A stretch of 64,000 bases of DNA from Chlorobiota bacterium. Lineage in GTDB: Bacteria > Bacteroidota > Chlorobiia > Chlorobiales > Chlorobiaceae. The notes beneath the pieces are model-generated. The model saw only the letters and a list, made by a program, of their open reading frames with translations. It was not told the DNA's origin and did no database searches. The DNA is taken from positions 1-64,000 of the forward strand of contig VGMX01000011.1 of NCBI GenBank assembly GCA_016866305.1, in the 5' to 3' direction. The position numbers were made by a program, and so were the translations under genes. Positions 36,654-45,084 of the stretch are shown in pieces; the first letter of the stretch is position 1, and the number at the start of each line of letters is the position of its first letter.

Positions 36654-37418
36654 TCAGGGTTGATTGGTGACGTCCGCCTTGCCTGCCGCATGGTGAACCA
36701 GCAGATCGACCGGATATGGATAGGCCTGTTCGATACCGGCACCGCCGGAAGCGGCCGACGGCGGCTCACGATGCACCATGCTGCAGTTCAGGCAGAACAC
36801 CCGGCTGACAAAACGGCTGACGGTGCCGGTATCGTGCGTGACCAGCAGAATGGTCATGCTTGTTTTGAGCTGGTCGAGCAGGTCATAGATCGTGGTTTTC
36901 ATTCCGGGGTCCACACTGGCCGTCGGCTCATCGAGCAGAAGCAACTCGGGATTGCCGGCAAGAGCACGAGCAATGAGTGCGCGCTGAAACTCTCCGCCTG
37001 AAAGCGCGCCGATCCTCCGGCTGCCGAGCGCATCGAGACCCACGGTCTCCAGGGCTTCATCCGCAGCCTCCCTGTCTTGCCGGTTATAATGCTGAAACGG
37101 GGTTTTCAGGGCGATCCGCCCCATCAGCACCGCATCACGGACACTGAGAGGAAAATCGCGGTCGAAAAACAGCCGCTGGGGCACATACCCGATCCTTGCC
37201 ACAGTATGACCCGGCTCAGCGCCGAATACCCGTATGCTTCCGCCCGATGGTTTCTGGAGACCGAGAATCACCCTGAGCAGGGTGGTTTTGCCGCCGCCGT
37301 TCGGGCCGACAATCGCGATGAACTCACCCTCCCGGACGGAAAAGGAAAGATCGTGCAGGATACGCACTCCTCCAAGCTCGACACTGAGCCTTTCGCAGCA
37401 AAGAATCTCCCTTGTCAT
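36654..37418 (-). CDS. znuC: Zinc ABC transporter ATP-binding protein
   Basis: The 254-residue ABC ATPase has Walker A VGPNGGGKTTLL, Q-loop region IGYVPQRLFFD, signature LSGGEFQRALIARAL and Walker B LLLLDEPTASVD. The YVPQ pattern is common in Mn/Zn ABC transporters. The start overlaps the znuA stop by 4 bp. The C-terminal 35 residues, after VFCLNCSMVHRE, look variable. Confidence 0.9.
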   Translation of the reverse strand: MTREILCCERLSVELGGVRILHDLSFSVREGEFIAIVGPNGGGKTTLLRVILGLQKPSGGSIRVFGAEPGHTVARIGYVPQRLFFDRDFPLSVRDAVLMGRIALKTPFQHYNRQDREAADEALETVGLDALGSRRIGALSGGEFQRALIARALAGNPELLLLDEPTASVDPGMKTTIYDLLDQLKTSMTILLVTHDTGTVSRFVSRVFCLNCSMVHREPPSAASGGAGIEQAYPYPVDLLVHHAAGKADVTNQP

Positions 37419-38320
37419 TGCATCGCCTGTAAAAACGCTGTTGTAGCCTTCCGGAAGTTTTCCTGATAATCACGGGCAAGCGGATCCACCGTGATGGTGA
37501 CGCCACCGATGTCCCGGGCAATTGATTCTGCCTGCACCTTACTGAACTGCGGGGAAACGAAGACCACCCGGATGCCTCCGGTTCTCGCTATCTCGATCAC
37601 TCGCTGCAACTGACGGGGTGTCAGCGTTTTGCCCTCCTCCTCAGCGGCGATCTGCTCGAGACCGAAAGCCGCGGCATAGTACCCCCATGCCGGGTGAAAC
37701 ACCAGGAAACGGCGATTCTTCAGCGGAGAGAGCCTCTGCGCTGTTTCACGGTGCAGCGCCTGCAATTCGCCGACAAGTTCCGCAGTATTGGCGGCATATT
37801 CCTCCGCATGCGGAGGATCGGCTTCCTTCAAGGCGCGCTCGATATTCCGCGCTATCCTGATGCCGTTTTCCGGGGAAAGCCAGAAATGAGGATCATTCCG
37901 TCCGTGGCGATGATCCGGACCAACTTCGTCGTGGCCATGCGCTTCCTCCTGTCGGGCAGCAGGCAAGAGCTTCACATGCTCCGAAGCATCGCAGATCCGC
38001 AGCCCGGGATTGAGCGACAGAAAACGGGGCATCCAGTCCAGTTCAAATTCAACGCCCGAACCCGCCTTGACGAACAGCGTGGCGACGGACAGGGCGGTCA
38101 TCTGCCGGGGGGTAGGCTCGTAGCTGTGCGGATTGCCTCCAGGGGGTACCATGACCGATACCGAAACGTGATCGCCACCGATACGTTCGGCAAAATACGC
38201 AAGAGGCTCGATCGAGGTGACGATGCTGATCCGTTTGCTTTCGGAAGGCTTGCTGCTGCAGCCCTGCTGACACAGCAGGATCAGCGTCATAACAATCGTG
38301 CAAAGTGTTCGACAGATCAT
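37415..38320 (-). CDS. znuA: Zinc-binding lipoprotein of the ABC importer
   Basis: The 301-residue protein has a lipoprotein signal (LCQQGC). Cluster A-I metal-binding elements are present: GGNPHSYEPTPRQM, a His-rich loop (AHGHDEVGPDHRHGRNDPH), NDPHFWLSPENG and FHPAWGYYAAAFGL. The His-rich loop favours zinc. The ATG at 38320 overlaps the zur stop by 4 bp; the longer open frame upstream is a shadow of zur. Confidence 0.9.
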   Translation of the reverse strand: MICRTLCTIVMTLILLCQQGCSSKPSESKRISIVTSIEPLAYFAERIGGDHVSVSVMVPPGGNPHSYEPTPRQMTALSVATLFVKAGSGVEFELDWMPRFLSLNPGLRICDASEHVKLLPAARQEEAHGHDEVGPDHRHGRNDPHFWLSPENGIRIARNIERALKEADPPHAEEYAANTAELVGELQALHRETAQRLSPLKNRRFLVFHPAWGYYAAAFGLEQIAAEEEGKTLTPRQLQRVIEIARTGGIRVVFVSPQFSKVQAESIARDIGGVTITVDPLARDYQENFRKATTAFLQAMQ

Positions 38321-38751
38321 GTTCTCACTCCTTCTTCCGATTCTCCAAGACAGGACGGACAGATGCCTTCGAAATGGGTGACGTGAGAAAGCAGCCGGTA
38401 CCCTCCGATCATCATCCCTTCGTGGTAATGGCATCCGTCGATCGTTCCGGCTTTTCCGCAGGAAACGCAGACAATATGGTGGTGATGCAGGATGCCTGGG
38501 GTGCGGCACAACGCATAGAGCCGCTCCCGGCCGGGTCCGGGCAGACGGAACAACACTCCGCATCCGGCAAGCGAATCGAGGTTGCGATACACCCCGGGAA
38601 GACCGCAGCGACTGAAAAGCATGCACAGCCGGCTGTGCACCTCGCGGGGGGTTAGCGGTTGCCGGCTTTCCGCAAACAGGCAGACAATAGTCCTGCGGCG
38701 CGGAGTAAGCTTGAGACCGGCCCTGCTGATAGCATCGAGTAGTTCCTGCAT
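38317..38751 (-). CDS. zur: Fur-family regulator, probably Zur
   Basis: The 144-residue protein has a winged-helix N-terminal half (LKLTPRRRTIVCLFAESRQPLT, LPGVYRNLDSLAGCGVL). Its C-terminal half carries HHHHIVCVSCGKAGTID and the second structural zinc pair CPSC. It heads an operon with znuA, znuC and znuB, all overlapping or 4 bp apart, so a zinc-uptake repressor is the natural reading. The operator is probably the palindrome at 38757-38777. Confidence 0.87.
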   Translation of the reverse strand: MQELLDAISRAGLKLTPRRRTIVCLFAESRQPLTPREVHSRLCMLFSRCGLPGVYRNLDSLAGCGVLFRLPGPGRERLYALCRTPGILHHHHIVCVSCGKAGTIDGCHYHEGMMIGGYRLLSHVTHFEGICPSCLGESEEGVRT

Positions 38752-38756
38752 ATCAT

Positions 38757-38777
38757 AAACAGAAATAATTTCTGTTT
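38757..38777. promoter_or_regulatory. Perfect 21-bp palindrome before zur (candidate Zur box)
   Basis: Arms AAACAGAAAT and ATTTCTGTTT flank one central A. It ends 6 bp before the zur ATG, covering the place of a ribosome site. Fur-family operators are AT-rich palindromes of this size, so this is likely the autoregulatory operator for zur-znuACB. Its closeness to the ATG means the transcript has a very short leader, or the operator lies downstream of the start site. Confidence 0.65.
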
Positions 38778-38861
38778 AAAGATAACAAAAAAAAGCGTTG
38801 CCCCATCGTCAGGAGTGTAACTGCTTCCGGCCCTGTCACGCTCCTCACTCCGGAAACCCTG

Positions 38862-40550
38862 TTATGGCAGCCGGTTCAGGGCGCTGACAATCGCTTTGAT
38901 CGATGCGAGACTGATGTTGGAATCGATACCGGCGCCAAAGGATACCCTGCCGTCACGGCAGGCAACCCGGATATAGGCAATGGCAAGCGCTCCTGCGCTG
39001 TGCCCTATGGCATGTTCGGCATAATCCTCAATGCTGAAATCAAGCCCGCTGACCTCGGTGAAACCTTTGACGAAAGCATCGACCGGGCCGTTTCCCTTGG
39101 CATCGACAGCAAATTCCCGCTCTTTCATCTGCACTGTGCAGGTGATGATGGTTGCCTCCTCGTCATTGCGGTCGGGTTCTTCGTCGTCCCAGCTGATATG
39201 GCACTTTTTCAGTACGAAAGGCTCCCTGAGCCTTACGTACTCCTCATGGAACAGATTGTGAATGCGTTCCGGGGAAAGCTCTTCTCCGGTCCTGTCGGCA
39301 ACGGCCTGTACCGCTTCAGCAAAATCGGGCTGCATCCATTTGGGAATCTGGATACCGTAATCCTGCTCCAGTACGTAGGCAACGCCACCCTTGCCGGACT
39401 GGCTGTTGATGCGAACAATGGCTTCGTAGTTGCAGCCGACATCCTGCGGATCGATGGGCAGATAAGGAACATCCCATATGCCGTCCACCGCTCCATGATG
39501 CGCTTTCATGCCTTTGCTGATGGCATCCTGATGCGAACCGGAAAACGCGGTGTAGACCAGATCGCCTGCATAGGGATGACGGGCATGGACGTCCATTCTG
39601 GTGCACCTGTGGTAAACCTCGCGGATTTTCGGAAGGTCTGAAAAATCAAGCTCGGGATCGACCCCCTGGGTGAAAAGGTTCAGCGCCATGGTAACGATAT
39701 CCATGTTTCCGCAGCGTTCGCCGTTGCCGAAAAGGGCTCCTTCGACACGATCAGCTCCGGCCATGACGGCAAACTCGGCCGTCGCCACGGCAGTACCCCG
39801 GTCGTTATGCGCATGGACGCTGATCAGCACGGCATCACGGTTCCTGATGTTCCGGCAGAACCATTCAATCCGGTCGGCATAGATGTTCGGCCTCGACATC
39901 TCGACCGTCGAAGGCAGATTGAGAATGATCCTGTCGCCGGAGGATGCTCCCCAGGCATCCATGACGGCATGGCAGACATCGAGAGCATAGTCAAGCTCCG
40001 TGCCGGTAAAACTTTCAGGACTGTACTCGAAACGGATTCCGGGATTGCCACACTCCTCTTTCAGCCTTCGGACAAGTTTTGTGCCTTCTGCGGCAATGGA
40101 CCTGATCTCATTCTTGTTCTTGCGAAAAACAACATCCCGCTGCTGGCGTGATGTTGAATTGTACAGGTGCACGATAACACGGCCGGCACCGCGCACGGCA
40201 TCGAAGGTTTTCCTGATCAGGTGCTCCCTCGCCTGGGTCAGCACCTGAATGGTGACATCCTCCGGGATGAGATGCTGTTCGATGAGCCTGCGCACAAAAG
40301 CGAACTCCGTGGCCGACGCCGAGGGAAAACCTACCTCGATTTCCTTGAACCCTATGGAGACCAGGAGCTGGAACATGGAAACCTTCTCATCGACACTCAT
40401 CGGCACCGGCAATGCCTGATTGCCGTCCCTCAGATCGACACTGCACCATATGGGAGCCTTGGTGATGGTTTTGTCAGGCCATGTCCGGCCTTGAATATCC
40501 ACTGGGGGGTATGCGATGTACTTCCGGTAGTTCATCCCTTTCTTTTTCAT
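38862..40550 (-). CDS. leuA: 2-isopropylmalate synthase (LeuA type 2)
   Basis: The 562-residue enzyme carries the HMGL-like catalytic domain: WCSVDLRDGNQAL, the metal-binding HAHNDRGTAVATAE and GNGERCGNMD. The C-terminal LeuA dimer/allosteric domain follows. The length and the opening YIAYPPVDIQGRTWPDKTIT mark the long type 2 form. It condenses 2-ketoisovalerate with acetyl-CoA, the committed step of leucine synthesis. A leader peptide and attenuator lie upstream (40591-40741). ATG at 40550; AGAGGA precedes it by about 10 bp. Confidence 0.95.
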   Translation of the reverse strand: MKKKGMNYRKYIAYPPVDIQGRTWPDKTITKAPIWCSVDLRDGNQALPVPMSVDEKVSMFQLLVSIGFKEIEVGFPSASATEFAFVRRLIEQHLIPEDVTIQVLTQAREHLIRKTFDAVRGAGRVIVHLYNSTSRQQRDVVFRKNKNEIRSIAAEGTKLVRRLKEECGNPGIRFEYSPESFTGTELDYALDVCHAVMDAWGASSGDRIILNLPSTVEMSRPNIYADRIEWFCRNIRNRDAVLISVHAHNDRGTAVATAEFAVMAGADRVEGALFGNGERCGNMDIVTMALNLFTQGVDPELDFSDLPKIREVYHRCTRMDVHARHPYAGDLVYTAFSGSHQDAISKGMKAHHGAVDGIWDVPYLPIDPQDVGCNYEAIVRINSQSGKGGVAYVLEQDYGIQIPKWMQPDFAEAVQAVADRTGEELSPERIHNLFHEEYVRLREPFVLKKCHISWDDEEPDRNDEEATIITCTVQMKEREFAVDAKGNGPVDAFVKGFTEVSGLDFSIEDYAEHAIGHSAGALAIAYIRVACRDGRVSFGAGIDSNISLASIKAIVSALNRLP

Positions 40551-40590
40551 TGCTGCTGATCCTCTTTTTGTCTTGTTGTCACATGAAACG

Positions 40591-40624
40591 AAAAAAGCCG
40601 CCAGCCCTGAAGGGCGGCGGCTTT
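40591..40624 (-). terminator. Attenuator terminator in the leuA leader
   Basis: On the minus strand, arms AAAGCCGCC-GCCC and GGGC-T-GGCGGCTTT enclose TTCA and are followed by a T-run. It lies between the leader peptide stop (40655) and the leuA ATG (40550), so it would stop transcription before leuA unless an alternative structure forms. Confidence 0.85.
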
Positions 40625-40654
40625 ACAAATGGTTCTTTTCCTCCGGAAAACGAA

Positions 40655-40741
40655 CTAAAACGCACCTCCTCCAGGAGCCTCCGTGCTCAGGAGTAGTAGG
40701 CTTAGGCCCTCAGGAAGTCTGTTCAGGCTTTTCTGGTGCAT
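40655..40741 (-). CDS. leuL: leu leader peptide (28 residues, leucine run)
   Basis: A short frame, ATG at 40741 to TAG at 40655, encodes 28 residues, 8 of them leucine. The run LSLLLL is encoded CTA AGC CTA CTA CTC CTG, three of the codons being CTA. It lies 31 bp upstream of a strong terminator and then leuA. Alternating CTCC and GGAG blocks (about 40668-40697) allow competing hairpins, as expected for ribosome-mediated attenuation. Ribosome stalling at leucine codons when leucyl-tRNA is scarce would favour read-through into leuA. Too short for routine gene finding; no strong Shine-Dalgarno is seen. Confidence 0.82.
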   Translation of the reverse strand: MHQKSLNRLPEGLSLLLLSTEAPGGGAF

Positions 40742-40788
40742 GGTCGTCCGGCAAAAGACTGCTTTTTGAAAAACGTTTCTTACCTGCA

Positions 40789-40816
40789 AATATAAAAAAC
40801 AATTGCGGCATAGCAA
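40789..40816 (-). promoter_or_regulatory. Probable promoter of the leu leader transcript
   Basis: On the minus strand TTGCTA (-35) and TATATT (-10) are separated by 16 bp. The -10 ends about 47 bp before the leader ATG. Confidence 0.5.
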
Positions 40817-40869
40817 CATCACAACGCGGCAGAATCCCGGAAGGTTCCTGGTCAGGAAAATCCCGGGAT

Positions 40870-41334
40870 TTACCTGACCGGAATAAGCTCCATGACGCTT
40901 CGCCCCCCCCGGTCAAGCAGAACAAGACGCCGGCCGGATATCCTGTAGGAATCGGTAGCACGCATAGCCTGAAGAAACCGCCGCTCCTGCTCCATGATAG
41001 GAGGCAAACAGGCCATACGGGTGGTCCCGAGAGAACTGAACGAAAGCCTGGAAGCATGACGGCTGTAGACCCCGAACAGATTGTTGCATCCCGTTGAGCC
41101 GCTCACACGGCCGCCTCTGGCATGGAGAACAAAATGAACATCCATTTTCTGACCGGGGAAAAACGAGGCCCTCCTGTCGAGAATCTCTACCGCCCGCCAC
41201 GTGGTGTTGAGAAGCTGCGGCCCGGATGGGGGATACCCTCCGTCAGGTCTTGCATACCTTGGGGAGCACCCCGATATCACGAACAGTGCAGAAAGCAGAA
41301 GGACATAGACCGGGGGAAAAAACTGATGTTGCAT
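40870..41334 (-). CDS. META-domain lipoprotein (HslJ-like)
   Basis: The 154-residue protein has a lipoprotein signal (LFVISGC) and a META domain. Hallmarks are LLNTTWRAVEILD, SGSTGCNNLFGVYSRHASRLSF in part (GSTGCNNLFGVY), TTRMACLPPIMEQERRFLQAM and the closing LVLLDRGGRSVMEL. META/HslJ proteins are envelope proteins linked to heat and drug stress. It ends just before the leuA promoter on the same strand. Start at 41334 gives the signal peptide directly. Confidence 0.85.
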   Translation of the reverse strand: MQHQFFPPVYVLLLSALFVISGCSPRYARPDGGYPPSGPQLLNTTWRAVEILDRRASFFPGQKMDVHFVLHARGGRVSGSTGCNNLFGVYSRHASRLSFSSLGTTRMACLPPIMEQERRFLQAMRATDSYRISGRRLVLLDRGGRSVMELIPVR

Positions 41335-41449
41335 GATAACGGAATATTCGGGTTGACGAAAAGGCATAGCTCAAATGCCGCCGTTGTCAAGTTAGTACCG
41401 CAATTATCGCCAGAAAGTTCTCCGCAGCGGCTTTGCCGCTACCCTACCG

Positions 41450-41979
41450 CTACCCTATCCAGTGTCTGTTGATGCTGCGGAGTCCCAGCACGAACAGCAG
41501 CAGGCAATATCCGGCAAGGACCGCGAAATCGAGTGCCGCAGGCAGAAGCTGCTCACCGCCCATAGCATGGTGCAGCAAATCGACTCCGTAGGTCAGGGGA
41601 AAAACAAAGGAGAGCGGTTGCAGCAACTGGGGAAGTGCGCTTACCGGAAAAAAAGGCCGCAGAGAAAAATCATCGGGAAACGGACAAAATTCGAGAGCGT
41701 CTGCACCTCGAACACCTCGGTGGCCAGAATTGCAAGCATCAGACTGAGAAAGGTCGAGGTGATGGCCATGAAGAGAACCGCAGGGATAACCATGTTCCAG
41801 GCCACACCGGAAAGATCGGCAAACCAGAAACCGAGCAGAACCGGCACCGTTGCATTGAACATGCCGAAAACAGCGGCCCCCCGATGTTTTGGCAAGCATG
41901 AGCATCCAGAGCGGGATCGGCGCGAGCAGCAGCCGTTCGAATGCCTTTGCTTTTTCTCGAAGGTGACGGCAACGGCAAG
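41450..41979 (-). pseudogene. ABC-2 type permease remnant (C-terminal part)
   Basis: The remnant shows typical ABC-2 permease sequence (FERLLLAPIPLWMLMLAK, VFGMFNATVPVLLGFW, MAITSTFLSLMLAILATEVF, PVSALPQLLQPLSFVFPLTYG). The frame changes three times: near 41952-41958, at a six-C run 41877-41882 (one extra base) and at a seven-A run 41647-41653 (one missing base). The N-terminal part of the permease is missing: coding sequence of the ATPase runs straight into it near 41980. Degraded gene or sequence error. Confidence 0.75.
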
Positions 41980-42380
41980 CATGGAACGGATCATGCGCGA
42001 GCTTTCAGCATCGATACCGGAGGTCGGCTCGTCGAGAAAGAGCACCGGTGGATCATGCATGATGGCGACAGCGATGACAAGACGTCTCTTCATACCTTTG
42101 GAGTAGCCGGAAAACTTCCTGTCTGCCGCACCGTCAAGACCGAACAGATCGAGCAGTTCTTCAGCGCAGCGATGCCGCCAACCTCGATCCGTCCGGAATC
42201 AGGCCGGGCCAGGCCGGTCAACATGGATATCGTGGTTGTCTTTCCGGCACCGTTCGGCCCGAGAAAACCGAAAAAACCCCCTTCAGCCACATCAAAATCG
42301 ATACCGTCAACGGCACAGAAATTCCCCAACCGCTTTACCAGGCCGTGGGCCCGGATCGCCGCATTGTCTGAAGTTGCCAT
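41980..42380 (-). pseudogene. ABC transporter ATPase remnant
   Basis: It begins as an intact ABC ATPase (MATSDNAAIRAHGLVKRLG, Walker A GPNGAGKTTTISML). Near 42160-42175 it jumps from RIEVGGI straight to EELLDLFGLDGAADRKFSGY in another frame. The roughly 50 residues that normally lie there, including the Q-loop, are gone. The signature region SGYSKGMKRRL and Walker B PVLFLDEPTSGID follow. The sequence then breaks off into permease code near 41980, without the H-loop. The gene cannot make a working ATPase as it stands. Confidence 0.78.
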
Positions 42381-42420
42381 TATCGCTGCAACAGGATTGA
42401 AACAAGCCGCAGAAAACGCA

Positions 42421-42588
42421 TTACGACCTGCAGCGGCACGGTTTCTTTCCGTCCGCATTCCTGTCCGGTGTTTCGCAGGAGTGAGCCTCTTCGTGTCCAT
42501 GACACTCGCGAATCTGCTCAGACGAACACTCTTGCGGGTTTCCTTTCAGCTTCTCAGGTTTTTCACAACCGGTTTTTTCCTGTGTCAT
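42421..42588 (-). CDS. Small cysteine-rich protein beside ArsR regulator
   Basis: The 55-residue protein has six cysteines and several histidines. Its central motif is CSSEQIRECHGHEEAHSC and it ends CRCRS. The pattern C-x-x-EQI-x-x-CHG resembles small metal-related proteins found in other anaerobes; no function is established from the sequence. The start at 42588 was preferred over an upstream in-frame start at 42633. It lies 65 bp after arsR and 40 bp before the ABC ATPase remnant on the same strand, suggesting a metal-responsive unit. Confidence 0.65.
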   Translation of the reverse strand: MTQEKTGCEKPEKLKGNPQECSSEQIRECHGHEEAHSCETPDRNADGKKPCRCRS

Positions 42589-42653
42589 GATACATGTGCT
42601 CCATGGTATGGTTTGATAAGTTCTGGCAGGCAAACGTCCGCCATCCTGGCAGT

Positions 42654-42938
42654 TCAGCCATCTTCATACCGGAAAAACCTCTCGGTATTGTCTTTCAGTC
42701 GGCCAAGCGTTTCCCCGTTGATCCTATAGTGCACGAAATACCCTTTTCTATCAGCAACGACCAGATCGGCATCCCTGAGCACCCTGAGGTGCTGCGACAC
42801 TGCCGCCGGAGTGATACCAAGAGTTTTAGCAAGAGCATTAACGCAGAGAGATCGGTGCTTCAGCAATTCGATCATTTCTACCCGCGTTTCAACCGAAAGC
42901 GCCTTGAACAGTTGTGTCAACTTGCCGGTTTCTGTCAC
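42654..42938 (-). CDS. ArsR/SmtB-family transcriptional regulator
   Basis: The 94-residue winged-helix protein has the ArsR family pattern: LFKALSVETRVEMIELLKHR, recognition helix ITPAAVSQHLRVLRDADLV, wing VADRKGYFVHYRIN. The classical ELCVCDL metal site appears as RSLCVNAL, with one cysteine only, so the inducer is uncertain. Start is GTG. It probably controls the Cys-rich peptide and ABC genes downstream. Confidence 0.85.
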   Translation of the reverse strand: MTETGKLTQLFKALSVETRVEMIELLKHRSLCVNALAKTLGITPAAVSQHLRVLRDADLVVADRKGYFVHYRINGETLGRLKDNTERFFRYEDG

Positions 42939-43029
42939 GTCCCGCCAATTTTAATTAAGTATATGCGCAGATAATATACAAATAAAAACAACCTGTTTTC
43001 GCGGATAAAAAAAGACAATCGTTCATGAT

Positions 43030-43980
43030 TCATCCGTTTTTCAGCGCTGTTTGCGCGGCCATACCGGCAGCTTTCTCCCTGAGCGTGCGGAATTCGGCGC
43101 TCACGGCCTCGATTCTCGATTCCCATACAGGATCGGGGACCATCCGGCCCGCCTCATCAAGAAATGTCAGCAGAGTGGACGAGCAGGCTATGGGGTCGAA
43201 AAGTATCCACTTTGCCGAAATGCCGAGAATCAGTGCAAGCATGAAGAGCGCGAACTTTCCGAAAGCCCATGAATGAGGAAGCACGAGCGCAATGGCGCCG
43301 AAAGGCACCATGAAGACGATTGTCGTAAGGATGACGAAGAGGTAGCTGAGCAGGGTCAGGGCAACCGCGTTTTTCAGCAGGGGTTTCCATGACTGGCAGT
43401 AGATGAGGACACCTGATTTCGCCGCATCGAACACGTTCGGGTTTTTCGTGTGGAAGGTCCAGGCGATAACGGACTCGTCGATATAGGCAAGACTGAAGGT
43501 CACGATGCGCTGTACGACTGATGCCAGTCCTTCAAGCGCAGGAAAGGGCACTGCCTGCATGATGTTGAACAGGGTTCGGTTGAGGGAAACAAGCACACCC
43601 TTGACCAGCTGATCGACCAGGGCGAGCACGCTGACCTCCCTGAAACAGCTCATGACCCGCTCTTTTGCCCAGACCGTCTGTGAGATGCCCTGCGGCAACG
43701 CGCCGTTTTCCACGATTTCGGTGATCAGGGCGATATGGCCGGCCTGCAGCAGGTAGAGGACATACTCCCGTATGAACCTGAAACCGAATCCCCCGCCAAG
43801 CAGCGAGAGAAAAAACAGCACGGCTGCCGCGCCGCCGCCGAAAACAGCACCGATGAGCGCAAGAAAGCCCAGAAAAACCGCCACCACCGCCACCAGCACA
43901 CCGTAAACCATTGCACGGTAAAAAAGATATGCGCTGGTACGCATGACGATGCCTGCCGCCTTGCCAAGTTGAAGTGCCAT
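43030..43980 (-). CDS. Polytopic membrane protein, unknown function
   Basis: The 316-residue protein has about six hydrophobic segments, two near the N-terminus (22-75) and others around 205-265, with a helical C-terminal tail. No characterised family is recognised. It lies 18 bp downstream of mtgA on the same strand, so the two are probably co-transcribed. An envelope role is possible but unproven. Confidence 0.75.
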   Translation of the reverse strand: MALQLGKAAGIVMRTSAYLFYRAMVYGVLVAVVAVFLGFLALIGAVFGGGAAAVLFFLSLLGGGFGFRFIREYVLYLLQAGHIALITEIVENGALPQGISQTVWAKERVMSCFREVSVLALVDQLVKGVLVSLNRTLFNIMQAVPFPALEGLASVVQRIVTFSLAYIDESVIAWTFHTKNPNVFDAAKSGVLIYCQSWKPLLKNAVALTLLSYLFVILTTIVFMVPFGAIALVLPHSWAFGKFALFMLALILGISAKWILFDPIACSSTLLTFLDEAGRMVPDPVWESRIEAVSAEFRTLREKAAGMAAQTALKNG

Positions 43981-43998
43981 GGATTGTGTTTCCTCGTG

Positions 43999-44916
43999 TC
44001 AGGGATTTGATGAACCGGTTTCAGGCGACGGTTCCTGGCTTTCTGCCGGGGTATCGGCACCTCCGTTTCCATCGCCGGATACTGGGTCTTCCGCCTCCGG
44101 AACGGAAACGCTGTCGGATGATCCAGCCTGCTCGATCAGATAGTCCGGAACCCCGACAACGACGGAATCGACTTTCGTGGTATCGGGTGGAGGAGCCATG
44201 ACCTCCTGATAATCGGGCACCACGATACCCCGCTTTCGCATGATGGAGTAAATGTGCCGGGCCCGGCTCCGCACGTAGCGGGAAGGGTTGACCGGCGAAT
44301 ATTCAAGGGGATTGGGCAATACTGCGGCCAGACGTGATGCCTGCTGAGCGGACAGGCCGGCTGCACTGATTCCGAAATAGCGGCGGGAGGCTGCCTCGAT
44401 ACCGAATATGCCGTCCCCCCATTCGACTACGTTCACGTACAGTTCAAGAATCCTGCGTTTCGTGAGACTCTTTTCGATCCTCCAGGTGAGAATCGCCTCC
44501 TTGATTTTCCGGACGGGATTTTTCGACGGTGAAAGAAAGAGATTTTTGGCAAGCTGCTGGCTGATGGTGCTCGCGCCCGATTCGAAGCGCTTTGCCTCGA
44601 TATTTTTTTCGATGGCTTTTTCAATGGCCTCGTAGTCGAACCCCTCATGATGCCAGAACTTGTTATCCTCGGAGATCAGCACGGCCTTGACCAGGTTTGG
44701 AGACACCCTGTCGAGGGGAACCCACTGCTGGCGGATTTTCTTCCCCTCAAGCCCCGCACTTCTCCACTGGGCTTCACGGTACTCCATGAATGCGGTAACC
44801 GAAGGATTTCCCTCCACAAGACGTCCAATATCAGGGTAGACAAGGTAACGGGTGATGTCGGCGACAAGAAGAAGACAGGCAACGACAACGATGTTTCTCA
44901 GAAGCTTCATCTTCAT
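43999..44916 (-). CDS. mtgA: Monofunctional peptidoglycan glycosyltransferase
   Basis: The 305-residue protein has one N-terminal membrane anchor and a GT51 domain: EDNKFWHHEGFDYEAI (catalytic Glu), GASTISQQLAKNLFLS, and KRRILELYVNVVEWGDGIFG. No transpeptidase domain is present. The C-terminal 60 residues are an acidic Pro/Ser/Gly-rich tail ending EPSPETGSSNP, longer than in most MtgA proteins. It polymerises lipid II into glycan strands. Confidence 0.92.
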   Translation of the reverse strand: MKMKLLRNIVVVACLLLVADITRYLVYPDIGRLVEGNPSVTAFMEYREAQWRSAGLEGKKIRQQWVPLDRVSPNLVKAVLISEDNKFWHHEGFDYEAIEKAIEKNIEAKRFESGASTISQQLAKNLFLSPSKNPVRKIKEAILTWRIEKSLTKRRILELYVNVVEWGDGIFGIEAASRRYFGISAAGLSAQQASRLAAVLPNPLEYSPVNPSRYVRSRARHIYSIMRKRGIVVPDYQEVMAPPPDTTKVDSVVVGVPDYLIEQAGSSDSVSVPEAEDPVSGDGNGGADTPAESQEPSPETGSSNP

Positions 44917-45084
44917 GCTCTGGATGGGTTAACCGGTATATGATGAACAAGATACCAAATATCGGAAAGATGATGGCCGGATGGGATAAAATTATCCTGC
45001 AAAGGGAAAAAACTTTACCTTTCACAGAATCCGGTACCATGCCGGATTCATGACATCCTGATACGAAAACAAGGAAACACGATC

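Noticed and set aside
38321-38626. Longer start for znuA
   Set aside because: It would read through the zur gene in another frame; the ATG at 38320 directly gives a lipoprotein signal peptide.
38780-38861. Terminator between leuA and zur
   Set aside because: An eight-A run exists near 38787, but no stable hairpin sits beside it; the GGAGTG/CACTCC pair is too far apart to be convincing.
41437-41458. Two tandem copies of CCGCTACCCTA at the permease stop codon
   Set aside because: Only two copies of an 11-bp unit; too little to call a functional repeat, although it overlaps the end of a decayed gene.
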